The notes under the pieces: model-generated
Databases searched by the model: none
What the model was told of the DNA's origin: nothing
What the model saw: only the letters and a program-made list of their open reading frames with translations
Assembly (NCBI RefSeq): GCF_024171955.1
Contig: NZ_JAMTCS010000005.1
Span: 186,001 to 250,000, forward strand
DNA from: Promicromonospora thailandica
Lineage (GTDB): Bacteria > Actinomycetota > Actinomycetes > Actinomycetales > Cellulomonadaceae
Direction: 5' to 3'
Length of the DNA stretch: 64,000 nucleotides
Shown: positions 41,259 through 49,907 of the stretch, one piece after another
Layout: every line of letters begins with the position of its first letter
How positions within the stretch are numbered: position 1 is the stretch's first letter
Program-made: the position numbers and the translations under genes

Positions 41259-42245
41259 TCACGCCCCCGCCGGGCAGGGGTCGCCCGCCGCGAGCCGGAA
41301 GCACCCGACGAAGTGGCCCGGGGAGTGTTCCACGAGCCCGACGTCGTCGCCGTCCGCGGCCGACGCCTCCTCTCCCAGCGCGCGCCCCTGTGCCGCGAGC
41401 GCCTCGTGGTAGAGGCAGCGCCCGGCGAGGGCCGCCGACCGCTCGGCCTCCTCGGCCTCGACGTCCTCCCAGGTGCGGTCGAGGTGGGGCACGGACGCGA
41501 GCAGGTCGCGCGTGTAGGGGTGCAGGGGGTCGTCGAAGACGGCCGCCGTCACCCCGCGCTCCACGACGCGCCCCTTGTAGAGGATGACCACGCGGTCGGA
41601 GACGTAGTTGCCGAGCGAGAGGTCGTGCGTGACGAACAGGATGCCGAGGCCGCGGGACTTGAGCTCGACCAGGAGGTTGAGCACGTCGATGCGGGTGGAG
41701 GCGTCCAGCATGGAGATGATCTCGTCGGCCACGAGCAGCTCGATGTCGAGCAGCAGGGCGCGCGCGATGAGCAGGCGCTGGAGCTGTCCGCCGGAGAGCT
41801 GGTGCGGGAACTTGCCGAGGATGTCGCCGGGTTCGAGGCTGACCGCGGCCAGCGCCTCCTCGAGGCGGCCGCGCCAGTCGGACGAGGACACCCGCGGGAA
41901 GTAGGAGCGGCGCAGCGTCTCGAACGTCCGGTCCACCTTGAAGATGGGGTTGAACGAGCTGAACGGGTCCTGGAACACCCCCTGGACCTTGCGGTAGTAC
42001 TCGCGCCGCGCCCGGAAGCCGAGGTGGGTGACGTCGCGCCCGTCGAAGGTGATGGTGCCGCCCGAGGAGTCGAGCAGGTGGAGCACCATCTTGCCGATGG
42101 TGGACTTGCCGCTGCCGGACTCCCCGATGAGCGAGACCACCTCGCCGCGCTGCACGTCGAGCGTGACCTGCCGTACGGCGTGCAGGTCGGACGTGCCGAA
42201 GGTGCCGGTGCGGTAGACCTTGTCGAGCCGGTCGAGGGTCAGCAT
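41259..42245 (-). CDS. Opp/Dpp-type ABC transporter ATP-binding protein (second ATPase)
   Basis: This is 328 residues. Walker A is GESGSGKST at residues 40-48, signature LSGGQLQR, and Walker B VADEIISMLDAS. In most Opp/Dpp ATPases this last motif is DEPTSALD; the EIISML form recurs in ATPases of oligosaccharide-type Opp transporters, as I recall. The H-loop His is in LFVTHDLSLGNYVSD. The C-terminal part (HPYTRDLLASVPHLDR) is the oligopeptide-transporter extension, but the usual CxxxC iron-sulfur-like cluster is reduced. It overlaps the upstream ATPase gene (ATGA). Confidence 0.9.
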   Translation of the reverse strand: MLTLDRLDKVYRTGTFGTSDLHAVRQVTLDVQRGEVVSLIGESGSGKSTIGKMVLHLLDSSGGTITFDGRDVTHLGFRARREYYRKVQGVFQDPFSSFNPIFKVDRTFETLRRSYFPRVSSSDWRGRLEEALAAVSLEPGDILGKFPHQLSGGQLQRLLIARALLLDIELLVADEIISMLDASTRIDVLNLLVELKSRGLGILFVTHDLSLGNYVSDRVVILYKGRVVERGVTAAVFDDPLHPYTRDLLASVPHLDRTWEDVEAEEAERSAALAGRCLYHEALAAQGRALGEEASAADGDDVGLVEHSPGHFVGCFRLAAGDPCPAGA

Positions 42246-43195
42246 CAGCTCACCGCCCAGCAGGCGACCTGGTGGCCCTCGGCCACCTCGCGGAACGGGG
42301 GTGCCTCGGCGCACCGGTCGTGGGCGAGGGGGCAGCGGTCCCGGAACCGGCAGCCCGTCGGCGGGTTCAGGAGCGACGGCGGCCGCCCCTCGATGCCGCT
42401 GAGCTGCTGCTCGTCGTACCGGTCGCCCACCTGGGGCAGCGCCCCGATGAGCATCTTGGTGTACGGGTGCAGGGGCTCGTCGATGATGGTCCGGGCGGGG
42501 GCCTTCTCGGCGAGGTGCCCGGCGTACATGACCAGGATGGTGTCGGCCACCTGGAACAGCACGGAGATGTCGTGGGTGATCACGACCATCGACCGGACGA
42601 ACCCGTGGTCGCGGAACTCGACGAGCGCCCGTGCCACGGCCTTCTGCGAGGAGACGTCGAGCGCGGACGTCACCTCGTCGCCGATGAGCAGCGACGGGTT
42701 GAGCAGGGTGGAGAGCACGAGCACCACGCGCTGCTTCATGCCGCCGGACAGCTCGATGGGGTACCGCTTCAGCACCTCGGCGTCGAGGCCGACGAGCGCG
42801 AGACGCCGCTCGAGCTCGGGCAGCACCTCGGCGTACCGCACGCCGTGCGCGGCGAGCAGGTCGCGGATCATCTTGCCGATCTTGCGGGTCGGGTTCATCG
42901 CCGACATCGCGTACTGCGGGATGAGGGACACCTCGCGGTAGCGGTGCCGCCGCATGGCGGCGTCGTCGGCGATCGGGAGCTTCTCGCCGTCGAGGGCGAC
43001 GGTGCCGCCCGCGTGCCGCATGCGGTTGTCGAGCCGGATGAGGGCCTTGCCGAGCGTCGTCTTGCCGCAGCCGGACTCGCCGGCGATGCCCATGATCTCG
43101 CCGTCGGCCACGTCGAACGTGACGCCGTCGAGGGCCTTCACGTCCCCCTTGAGCGTGCGGTAGTAGACCCGGAGGTCGGTCACGGAAAGTGCCAT
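42245..43195 (-). CDS. Opp/Dpp-type ABC transporter ATP-binding protein (first ATPase)
   Basis: This is 316 residues with Walker A GESGCGKTT, signature LSGGMKQR, Walker B IGDEVTSALDVS and H-loop ITHDISVLFQVAD. The C-terminal oligopeptide/dipeptide extension has GCRFRDRCPLAHDRCAE with the conserved Cys pattern. It pairs with the 41259 ATPase. Start and stop codons overlap both neighbours. Confidence 0.92.
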   Translation of the reverse strand: MALSVTDLRVYYRTLKGDVKALDGVTFDVADGEIMGIAGESGCGKTTLGKALIRLDNRMRHAGGTVALDGEKLPIADDAAMRRHRYREVSLIPQYAMSAMNPTRKIGKMIRDLLAAHGVRYAEVLPELERRLALVGLDAEVLKRYPIELSGGMKQRVVLVLSTLLNPSLLIGDEVTSALDVSSQKAVARALVEFRDHGFVRSMVVITHDISVLFQVADTILVMYAGHLAEKAPARTIIDEPLHPYTKMLIGALPQVGDRYDEQQLSGIEGRPPSLLNPPTGCRFRDRCPLAHDRCAEAPPFREVAEGHQVACWAVS

Positions 43196-44133
43196 CACGT
43201 CTCCCGCAGCTTGGGGTTGAAGACCTCGTCGAGCCCGACGTTCATGATGTAGAGCGAGCCCACGATGAGCGTGATGCCGAGCCCCGGTGGCACGAACCAC
43301 CACCACAGGCCCAGGTGGAGCGCGCTCCACTGCACGGCCTGGTTCATCATCAGGCCGAGCGACATCGCGTTGGTGGGCCCGAGCCCAATGAAGTCCAGCG
43401 AGGCCGCCGTCAGGATGGACCCGCCGAACAGCAGCACGAACGTCATGAAGAGGTAGGAGTACATGTTGGGCGCGACCTCGCGCCGCAGGATGGTGCCCAC
43501 CCCCACCCCGGACAGCCGCGCCAGGTCGATGAAGTCCCGCGAGCGCAGCGACAGCGTCTGGGAGCGCACGGCGCGCGCGACCCAGGGCCAGCTGAAGATG
43601 CCGATGTACAGCGCCTGCATGGGCACGCTGCGCACGCCCAGGTAGGCGTTGATGATGATGAGCACCACGAAGCCGGGGATGACGAGCACCACGTTGGTCA
43701 GCATGTTGAGCAGCTCGTCGATCAGGCCGCCGCGGTAGCCCGCGACGAACCCGATCGTCATGCCGATCACCGCGGCGACGGCGCCGCCCAGCACGCCCAC
43801 GAGGAACGTGGACCGCAGGCCGGCCACGAACTGCGCGAACACGTCCTGCCCGAACGTCGTGGTGCCCAGCGGGAAGTCGCCGCCCGGCGGCGCCATCGGC
43901 GGCCCCGCGTAGTCCATCGGCGCGTACCGCAGGAACGCGGGCCCGATGAGCCCCAGCAGCAGGAAGGCGAGCACCACGAACCCGCCCACCAGCACCTTCG
44001 GGTTGCGCAGCGCGAAGTACAGCGTCTCGCGCACGTCTCCCCCGGGCTTCCGGCTACCCGACGGCGCTCCGGTCACCCCGGGCTGCTCGGTCGCCTCGGT
44101 CCCGGGTCCCGTGGTCGGTTGTGTCGCGGTCAT
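43195..44133 (-). CDS. Opp/Dpp-type ABC transporter permease (DppC-like)
   Basis: This is 312 residues with a Pro/Thr-rich cytoplasmic start and six membrane helices. FPLGTTTFGQDVFAQFVAGLRST is the typical DppC loop (HPLGTDxxGRD... in peptide transporters). The EAA loop is RDFIDLARLSGVGVGTILRREVAPN. It is coupled to the ATPase gene downstream and the permease gene upstream. Confidence 0.92.
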   Translation of the reverse strand: MTATQPTTGPGTEATEQPGVTGAPSGSRKPGGDVRETLYFALRNPKVLVGGFVVLAFLLLGLIGPAFLRYAPMDYAGPPMAPPGGDFPLGTTTFGQDVFAQFVAGLRSTFLVGVLGGAVAAVIGMTIGFVAGYRGGLIDELLNMLTNVVLVIPGFVVLIIINAYLGVRSVPMQALYIGIFSWPWVARAVRSQTLSLRSRDFIDLARLSGVGVGTILRREVAPNMYSYLFMTFVLLFGGSILTAASLDFIGLGPTNAMSLGLMMNQAVQWSALHLGLWWWFVPPGLGITLIVGSLYIMNVGLDEVFNPKLRET

Positions 44134-45125
44134 GCCGTCGCCCCCGTCAGCCCGGTCCGCGTGCGGGGGTCGACCAGCACGTAGACGATGTCGATCACGA
44201 AGTTGGCCACCAGCACGCCGATCACCACGAACAGCAGGGTGCCCTGCAGCAGGAAGAAGTCCTGGTTCTGGATCGCGGACAGCACGAGCTTGCCCAGGCC
44301 CGGGTAGGCGAACACGATCTCGGTGACCAGGGCGCCGCCCAGCACGGTGCCGAGCTGGAGCGCCAGGCCCGTGATCTGCGGCAGCATCGCGTTGCGGAAC
44401 GCGTACCGCCGCACGAGCCGCCGCGGCGCGCCGAGCGCGGACAGGTAGTTCGAGTAGTCCGACTCCAGCTCGTAGATGATGAGGTTGCGCATGCCGATCG
44501 CCCACCCGCCCAGCGAGACCAGGAAGAGCGACAGGAAGGGCAGCACCCAGTGGTGCAGCAGGTCGGCCGCGAACGACCACGACCACTGCGGCACCAGCCC
44601 GAAGTCGTACCCGCCCGCCACGGGGAACCAGCCGAGCGCGACGCCGAGCCCCCAGGCGAGCAGGATCGCGAGCCACATGTACGGCATGGCCGTGATCAGG
44701 TACCCGACGGGCAGGGCCACGTTGTCGAGCCAGCGGCTGCGCGCCGCCATGGCCCCCACGGTGTTGCCGATCACGAAGCTCAGCACGATCGCGGGGATCA
44801 TGATGCCGAGCGTGTAGGGCACGGCGTCGAGCACCACCTGGCTCACGGGCGTGGGGAACAGCCACACGCTCGTACCCAGGTCACCGCGGAACAGCGACCC
44901 CCAGTAGTTCAGGTACTGCTGCCAGATCGGCAGGTCGAGCCCGAACATGCGCTCGTAGTACACGGTCATCGACTCGATGGTCTCGGGATGCTGCACGGCG
45001 GCGCGGGCCACCATGCGCTGGACCGGATCCCCCGGCATGAGCCGGGGGATCAGCCAGTTCAGCGTGACCGCGACGACGAACGTGAGCCCGTACACCAGGG
45101 TCTTGCGGGCGAGGTAACCGCGCAT
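44130..45125 (-). CDS. Opp/Dpp-type ABC transporter permease (DppB-like)
   Basis: This is 331 residues starting RGYLARKTLVYGLTFVVAVTLNWLIPRLMPGDPVQRM, the standard DppB N-terminus (FxxxRLxPGDP). The EAA region is LSALGAPRRLVRRYAFRNAMLPQI and the end is VYVLVDPRTR. It forms the channel with the 43195 protein. Its stop overlaps that gene by 4 bp. Confidence 0.92.
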   Translation of the reverse strand: MRGYLARKTLVYGLTFVVAVTLNWLIPRLMPGDPVQRMVARAAVQHPETIESMTVYYERMFGLDLPIWQQYLNYWGSLFRGDLGTSVWLFPTPVSQVVLDAVPYTLGIMIPAIVLSFVIGNTVGAMAARSRWLDNVALPVGYLITAMPYMWLAILLAWGLGVALGWFPVAGGYDFGLVPQWSWSFAADLLHHWVLPFLSLFLVSLGGWAIGMRNLIIYELESDYSNYLSALGAPRRLVRRYAFRNAMLPQITGLALQLGTVLGGALVTEIVFAYPGLGKLVLSAIQNQDFFLLQGTLLFVVIGVLVANFVIDIVYVLVDPRTRTGLTGATA

Positions 45126-45128
45126 GCG

Positions 45129-46898
45129 TCAGGAGGCGGGCTCGAGGGCCAGCAGGGTGTTCAGACCACCGAGCTGCACGTACCCGTTCCACAGGACCGG
45201 GAAGTACGCGTCCTCGCGACCCTCCTTCGGCCAGTTGGTCCACTGCGACTCGTTGTACTGGGCCCAGGCGCCGTTGTACCAGAGCGGGATCAGCGGCAGG
45301 TCGGTCATGAACTTCTCCTGCACGGCCGACAGGGCCTCGGTGAACTCCGGGGTGCCGCTCTCGGTGCGCGACAGCGCCTGCACCAGCTCCCACGCCTCCT
45401 TGTCCTCGTACCGGCCGAAGTTGCCCGCGAGCATCTGCTCCTGGATCGGCTGGTAGAACGCGTAGTTGTAGTACGTCCACGGGGTGTTGCTCACGCCGGC
45501 GTTGCCGTTGATGAGCAGGTCGAAGTCGCCCGTGGCACGGGCGTCGTCCAGGGCACCGGCGTCGGGGAAGTCGGCGGTGACCTTGATGCCGGCGGCCGAG
45601 GCGTCCTCCGCGATGACGCGGGCCGCCTCCATCCAGTCGGTCCAGCCCGCGGGCACGATCAGCTTGAGGTCGATGGCCTCGCCGTCCGGCGTCTCGACGA
45701 ACCCGTCGCCGTCGGTGTCCTCGTAGCCGGCGTCGGCCAGGATCGACCTGGCCTCGTCGGCGTCGAACGCGAAGCCGTGCTCCGCGGCGACGTCCTCGTC
45801 GTAGTACTCCTCGAACGCGGGCACCAGGCCGGACGGGTGCGCCTTCTGCACCAGGCCGCCGTACGCGTTGGTGACGATCTTGTCGACGTCGATCGAGCGG
45901 GCGAGGGCCTGGCGGAAGTCGACGTCGTCCATCGGCGCCCGGGTCTGGTTCGGGATCAGGTTCGCCGACGCCGCGGCGAGCATGTACGGCTTGCCCTCGT
46001 AGTAGGTGCTGACCTGGCCGGAGTCGGCGAGCGTGTTGACGCCGGGCAGGAAGTTGTTGCTCAGGTCCAGGCTGCCGGAGAGCATCAGGCCGAGCGCCAC
46101 CTCGTTGGACGTGTTCACCACGTCGACGATGTACTTCATCGGCATCTCGAGGCCGAGCTCGCTCTTGGCCCACCAGTCGTCGTTGCGCTCCCAGACCATG
46201 CGGTCCTGGCCGACGGCGGAGAACTTGAACGCGCCGGAGCCGACCGGGTCCTCGTTCGGGTTGGACAGCAGCTCGTCGTCCGACCAGTCACCCATGATGT
46301 GCTCCGGCACGATCATGGTGGTGTACAGCCAGTTGTCCCACTCCTGGTAGCGCGGGTCGGAGAAGGTGAACTCGACGGTCGTGTCGTCGGTGGCCTCGAC
46401 CTTGTCGAGCCAGGTCCACAGGTTGCTCCACGGCACGGCGTCGACCTTGCCGAGCTCCGCGGTGAAGACGACGTCCTCGGCGTCGAGGGTCTCGCCGTCC
46501 TGCCAGGTGAGGCCGTCGCGGAGGGTGAGCTCGTAGGTGTCGTCGCCGGTCCACTCGCCGCCCTCGGCGAGCCACGGCTTGAGCTCGAGGCTGATCGGGT
46601 CGAACTGGAAGAGCGGCTCGTAGACGAGCCCGCCGAGGCCGGTCGCGCCGCCCGCACCCGGGATCGGGTTCCACGACGACGGCGGACCCCACTGGGTGCC
46701 GCTGGTGAAGACGGTCTCCTCGCGGGGGTACTCCCCCACGAGCTCGTTGGCCGCATCCATACCTTCCGCGGAGGCGTACGGGTTGGACGTGGGTGCGCTC
46801 CCACCGCCGCCACCGGAGCAGCCGGCGAGCAGTGCGCCCGCCGCCGTGGCCGCCACCAGGGCCGCCACGCCCCGGGACCTGGTCTGTCGAAGGAACAT
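45129..46898 (-). CDS. ABC transporter family-5 solute-binding lipoprotein
   Basis: From ATG 46898 (GAGAGG upstream) this is 589 residues. The signal peptide ends ATAAGALLAGCSGGGGG (lipobox LAGC). The mature part has SSWNPIPGAGGATGLGGLVYEPLFQFDP, LRDGLTWQDGETLDAEDVVFT and QALARSIDVDKIV, the SBP_bac_5 family layout. The Trp-rich N-terminal region and the absence of a peptide-type binding motif recall the family-5 proteins that bind cello- or beta-gluco-oligosaccharides in Thermotoga; this is inference. It is the first gene of the five-gene operon. Confidence 0.9.
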   Translation of the reverse strand: MFLRQTRSRGVAALVAATAAGALLAGCSGGGGGSAPTSNPYASAEGMDAANELVGEYPREETVFTSGTQWGPPSSWNPIPGAGGATGLGGLVYEPLFQFDPISLELKPWLAEGGEWTGDDTYELTLRDGLTWQDGETLDAEDVVFTAELGKVDAVPWSNLWTWLDKVEATDDTTVEFTFSDPRYQEWDNWLYTTMIVPEHIMGDWSDDELLSNPNEDPVGSGAFKFSAVGQDRMVWERNDDWWAKSELGLEMPMKYIVDVVNTSNEVALGLMLSGSLDLSNNFLPGVNTLADSGQVSTYYEGKPYMLAAASANLIPNQTRAPMDDVDFRQALARSIDVDKIVTNAYGGLVQKAHPSGLVPAFEEYYDEDVAAEHGFAFDADEARSILADAGYEDTDGDGFVETPDGEAIDLKLIVPAGWTDWMEAARVIAEDASAAGIKVTADFPDAGALDDARATGDFDLLINGNAGVSNTPWTYYNYAFYQPIQEQMLAGNFGRYEDKEAWELVQALSRTESGTPEFTEALSAVQEKFMTDLPLIPLWYNGAWAQYNESQWTNWPKEGREDAYFPVLWNGYVQLGGLNTLLALEPAS

Positions 46899-47111
46899 CG
46901 TCGATCCTCTCGTCCAACCCCGCACGGCCGTCGTGCGGACCGGCCGCTCCGTCGCGTCCGGGTTGGTGAGCATCGTTCTAGCCCCGGCGCGGGTTGGTCA
47001 AGGTTTGTCACCTATGTTGCGCAATTGACACCTTCGCCCGGTCCGGCGCTTCGCGCTCCGCACCGGGCGGACGTTAGGCTGTGTGCGCTGGTCCGGGCTC
47101 CTCCGGACCGA

Positions 47112-47187
47112 GCGCCTGTAGCTCAGTGGATAGAGCACCGCTCTCCTAAAGCGGGTGTCGGCAGTTCGAGTCTGCCCAGGCGCACCA
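47112..47187 (+). tRNA. tRNA-Arg (anticodon CCT), left edge of the mobile element
   Basis: Acceptor GCGCCTG pairs with CAGGCGC, the D-arm is GCTC...GAGC, the anticodon stem CCGCT/AGCGG encloses loop CTCCTAA (anticodon CCT), and the T-arm is GGCAG-TTCGAGT-CTGCC; discriminator A at 47184 and CCA encoded at 47185-47187. The serine recombinase gene ends inside it on the opposite strand. GC content drops right after its 3' end, so it is the likely integration target. Confidence 0.95.
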
Positions 47188-48898
47188 AATCAGTGACTTT
47201 CAAACTTCCACCCCCTGCAACAGGGGTGGCAAGTTCCCACCGAAGCCCCCCGGTAGCGCCCAACGCTCCGGGGGTATTCGCGTTGGCTTCGTTGTCGGCG
47301 ATGTTGTCCAGGACCTCCGCCATGGACGGTGCGCCCTGCCCGTTCTTCTCCTCAATCACTCGGCCGACGTCGAGGACGTTGTCGGCAAGGAGCGTGGCGA
47401 ACGGTTCGGCGTACTCGCCTTGGATGCTGGCCTCGTCGATGTAGAGGTGGGTGAAGAACGCCTGGTTGAAGAGTCGGCGAAGGCGGGGCTCAGCCTCGAC
47501 GTACGCGGCGTAGCAATCACGGGCTAGATCGAGTGCGCGGGCGAGGTTCGCGTTGATCACGTTGAGTGTCGTCGCCGCAGCGTTCAGTCTTGCCTCGATG
47601 GCGGTGAGCTGGTCGGTGATGCGCTGTTGCTCACCGGCGATTAGGTCCATCGGCACTGCGCCCGTGTAGATCGCGTCCAGCAACTTCTTGCGCTGGTTGT
47701 TGAGCTTGATCTTCTCTGCCGCTAGGTGCCTCTGCTCGTCCTCCGCCTCTTTGCGGTGTGCTGCGATCTCAAGCTTCAACCCTGCCTCGATCGCGTCTCG
47801 AAGCTCGGGGGCTAGACGCACGGTGGCCCAGTAGTCCTCGACCAACTCTTCGAGCTTTGTCACAAGCATGGCCTTGCGGGTACAGGAGGTCCGCTTCTGA
47901 TGCCTCCCAAGGCACACGAAGTACGGATAGATCGTTCCAGATGGGTTCTTGGCGTTCGTGATGATCAGGCGACTGCCGCAGCTCCCGCAGAACACGCTCG
48001 ACTTCAGATAGTGGTTGTGCTCGCGTTGCTTCTCTCCGGCCGCGTGCGAGGCAAGCACATCTTGAACCTTCTGCCAGGTGATCGAGTCGATGAGTGGCGT
48101 GTGATGGCCAGGGTAGAGGACACCCTGATAGGTGACTTCGCCCTTGTAGTAGGGGTTCGTGAGGATGCCGTGCAGCCCGTTGGGACCGATCGCCCGGGAG
48201 GGCAACTTTGGGGTTCGCCTGGTGGTCAGCCCTCTGGCTTCAAGCTCGTTCGTCATAGAACGGAGCGTCCACTCGTCGGTGGCGAAAGCGGTGAAGGCCC
48301 AGCTGATCAGTTCACCCCGCTCGCGATCGACGATCACGGTGCGTACCTCACGCCCATCGCTGGTTCGCTCCGACACGTTGATGTACCCCAGCGGTGCCCT
48401 GCCGGGCGTGCCGCCCGACATGGCCTTCTGGCTCATCCCCTTGTGGACCTCAGTCGCAAGGTTGCGTGAGTAAAACTCTGCAATCGAGGACATGATGCCG
48501 TGCAGCAACATGCCGGAAGGCGTCTCATCGATGTTCTCAGTGGCGGAGACCAGCTTTGCGCCAGCCTTCGTGATCGCCATCGTAATTCCGACGTCATCCA
48601 CCCGGTTCCTCGCGAGGCGATCCACCTTGTGGACAAGCACGTAGTCCACCGGGTTCACGGTGAGGTAGGCCAGCATCCGCTTGAGGTCGGGGCGGTCGGC
48701 AGATTTGGCTGACTCGCCGGCGTCTACGAACTCCTCGATGATCACCGCCCCTAGGCTCTCAGCCTTTCGTCGGTTAGCCTCGCGCTGTGCGGGGATGGAG
48801 AAGCCCTCCACCTGGCCGCCCTTCTCCGCCTGCTCCTTCGTCGATACGCGAAGGTAGGAGACTCCCGTCTTCATGGTCTGGGTCGCGTCGTCGGCCAT
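47123..48898 (-). CDS. Large serine recombinase (integrase) reading into the tRNA gene
   Basis: This is 591 residues from ATG 48898 (GGGGAGGAGGG upstream). The resolvase domain has VSYLRVSTKEQ (catalytic Ser19), VDRLARNRVD and SEFYSRNL-like SIAEFYSRNLATEV. The recombinase domain carries SRAIGPNGLHGILTNPYYKGEVTY. The zinc ribbon is CGSCGSRLIIT...YFVCLGRHQKRTSC, and a coiled-coil lies at about 400-480. The last 18 or so residues (RLGRLELPTPALGERCSIH) are encoded by the antisense strand of tRNA-Arg, so integration supplies the stop codon. It drives integration and, with a directionality factor, excision. Coupled to the pseudo-ImmA gene upstream. Confidence 0.93.
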   Translation of the reverse strand: MADDATQTMKTGVSYLRVSTKEQAEKGGQVEGFSIPAQREANRRKAESLGAVIIEEFVDAGESAKSADRPDLKRMLAYLTVNPVDYVLVHKVDRLARNRVDDVGITMAITKAGAKLVSATENIDETPSGMLLHGIMSSIAEFYSRNLATEVHKGMSQKAMSGGTPGRAPLGYINVSERTSDGREVRTVIVDRERGELISWAFTAFATDEWTLRSMTNELEARGLTTRRTPKLPSRAIGPNGLHGILTNPYYKGEVTYQGVLYPGHHTPLIDSITWQKVQDVLASHAAGEKQREHNHYLKSSVFCGSCGSRLIITNAKNPSGTIYPYFVCLGRHQKRTSCTRKAMLVTKLEELVEDYWATVRLAPELRDAIEAGLKLEIAAHRKEAEDEQRHLAAEKIKLNNQRKKLLDAIYTGAVPMDLIAGEQQRITDQLTAIEARLNAAATTLNVINANLARALDLARDCYAAYVEAEPRLRRLFNQAFFTHLYIDEASIQGEYAEPFATLLADNVLDVGRVIEEKNGQGAPSMAEVLDNIADNEANANTPGALGATGGLRWELATPVAGGGSLKVTDLVRLGRLELPTPALGERCSIH

Positions 48899-49407
48899 CA
48901 CAGCCCTCCTCCCCTTGATGCACATGCACCATGACTCGCGGCCGGATTCCCAGCCGTCTGGTCCTGCTCGATGTGGTCTGCCTCCATGGCAACGTTCGCG
49001 AAGTGGCTCGCCAGGGCGTCCCACTCTGGTTCTCCAAGTTCGCTGCGCTTCTTACGCAGCGGGTGATCCACGATTCGCTTGAGATGCCAGAGCACCGTGA
49101 AGGTCTTCACGTGAGCTGGATCCTCCTCGCGCAAGTGGATATGCCAGCGGTGATTCGCCCAGTAGGTGATTCCCTCGGCGGGCAGACGGGCAACTTGCAC
49201 CACCACGATGCTCGGAATGAGTACTGAGATGCGGGCAGGGAGCTTGTGGATCGCTCCTGCCAAGGCTTCACGCAGCAGGTGCGCCTGCCCCGAGGCGATG
49301 CGGCGCATCTCGGCGGCCGAGGCCGTTCCGGAGTTCCCGAGGTTCCGGAGCGTTGTCAGGAGACCGGTTGGCGAGATAGGGACGGAGCTTTCATTTGTAG
49401 TGATCAC
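48898..49407 (-). CDS. ImmA/IrrE-like protein with degenerate metalloprotease motif
   Basis: This is 169 residues from GTG 49407 (AAGGAGGA upstream). RWHIHLREEDPAHVKTFTVLWHLKRIVDHP aligns position by position with the ImmA/IrrE core FTLAHELGHILLHP: FT, L, I and HP are kept, but HExxH is replaced by WHLKR. EWDALASHFANVAMEA then matches the ExxAxxFAxxLLMP helix. Zinc binding looks lost. It lies between the XRE repressor and the integrase, the same place as immA in ICEBs1-type elements. It probably acts as a non-catalytic partner of the repressor. The family call is by motif and context. Confidence 0.6.
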   Translation of the reverse strand: MITTNESSVPISPTGLLTTLRNLGNSGTASAAEMRRIASGQAHLLREALAGAIHKLPARISVLIPSIVVVQVARLPAEGITYWANHRWHIHLREEDPAHVKTFTVLWHLKRIVDHPLRKKRSELGEPEWDALASHFANVAMEADHIEQDQTAGNPAASHGACASRGGGL

Positions 49408-49435
49408 GTTGTTATTCCTCCTTCCCCGCCCCTAG

Positions 49436-49834
49436 TTATTCTTGTGACCGCTTTTCGTCTTCGCGCGGGCCTGGTCCGTTTGGCTGCAGGCCCTCCTCGT
49501 TGACAAGACGGTTCACGTAGTTGTTAATCGAGGCCACGGTCTCGTCAGAGAGATTGCCGTGACAGATACGCAGGTAGGTGCTCATGTTCGGTAGGTCGGA
49601 TGGGGCGAGGTACCCGACGGCAGCGAACAGGTCACCAGATGGCACTTTTAGGGCCAAGGCCAGCGCTCTGAGGGTGTCTGGCCCGGGCGAGCGTGAGCCC
49701 TTTCCTTGCTCCAAACGAACGAGCCCGCCATTGTCGAGGCCTGATCGTCGTGCAAGTTCGCGGATGCTGATATTGCGCGCTTCGCGTAGTTCTTTGAGAT
49801 ACTTACCAAATTCGGTCGGCGTGTCGCGCTTCAT
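49436..49834 (-). CDS. XRE-family repressor (ImmR-like)
   Basis: This is 132 residues from ATG 49834. FGKYLKELREARNISIRELARRSGLDNGGLVRLEQGKGSR is a Cro/CI HTH at residues 9-48, followed by a short dimerisation part (NLSDETVASINNYVNRLVNEEG). It lies upstream of the pseudo-ImmA and integrase genes on the same strand. It is the best candidate for binding the TGCTGA-N5-GTCAGC sites at 49891, 54508 and 61752. Confidence 0.9.
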   Translation of the reverse strand: MKRDTPTEFGKYLKELREARNISIRELARRSGLDNGGLVRLEQGKGSRSPGPDTLRALALALKVPSGDLFAAVGYLAPSDLPNMSTYLRICHGNLSDETVASINNYVNRLVNEEGLQPNGPGPREDEKRSQE

Positions 49835-49867
49835 TGTTCACTAAACTCCTTTATCTGCTTATTTTGC

Positions 49868-49879
49868 CTATCGTCCCAT
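49868..49879 (-). other. Minigene leader ATG-GGA-CGA-TAG
   Basis: On the minus strand, AAAGGAGG is followed 4 nt later by ATG GGA CGA TAG, 34 bp before the XRE start, which has its own AAAGGAG. The very good Shine-Dalgarno with a three-codon reading frame suggests a translated leader that modulates XRE translation, or a remnant. Only the sequence is seen. Confidence 0.4.
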
Positions 49880-49890
49880 TTTACCTCCTT

Positions 49891-49907
49891 TGCTGAGGGA
49901 AGTCAGC
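49891..49907. promoter_or_regulatory. Element operator TGCTGA-N5-GTCAGC, site 1 (XRE gene)
   Basis: TGCTGAGGGAAGTCAGC contains the dyad GCTGA-N6-TCAGC. It lies 57 bp upstream of the XRE start in the AT-rich gap 49835-49963, next to the minigene Shine-Dalgarno. It fits autoregulation. Confidence 0.68.
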
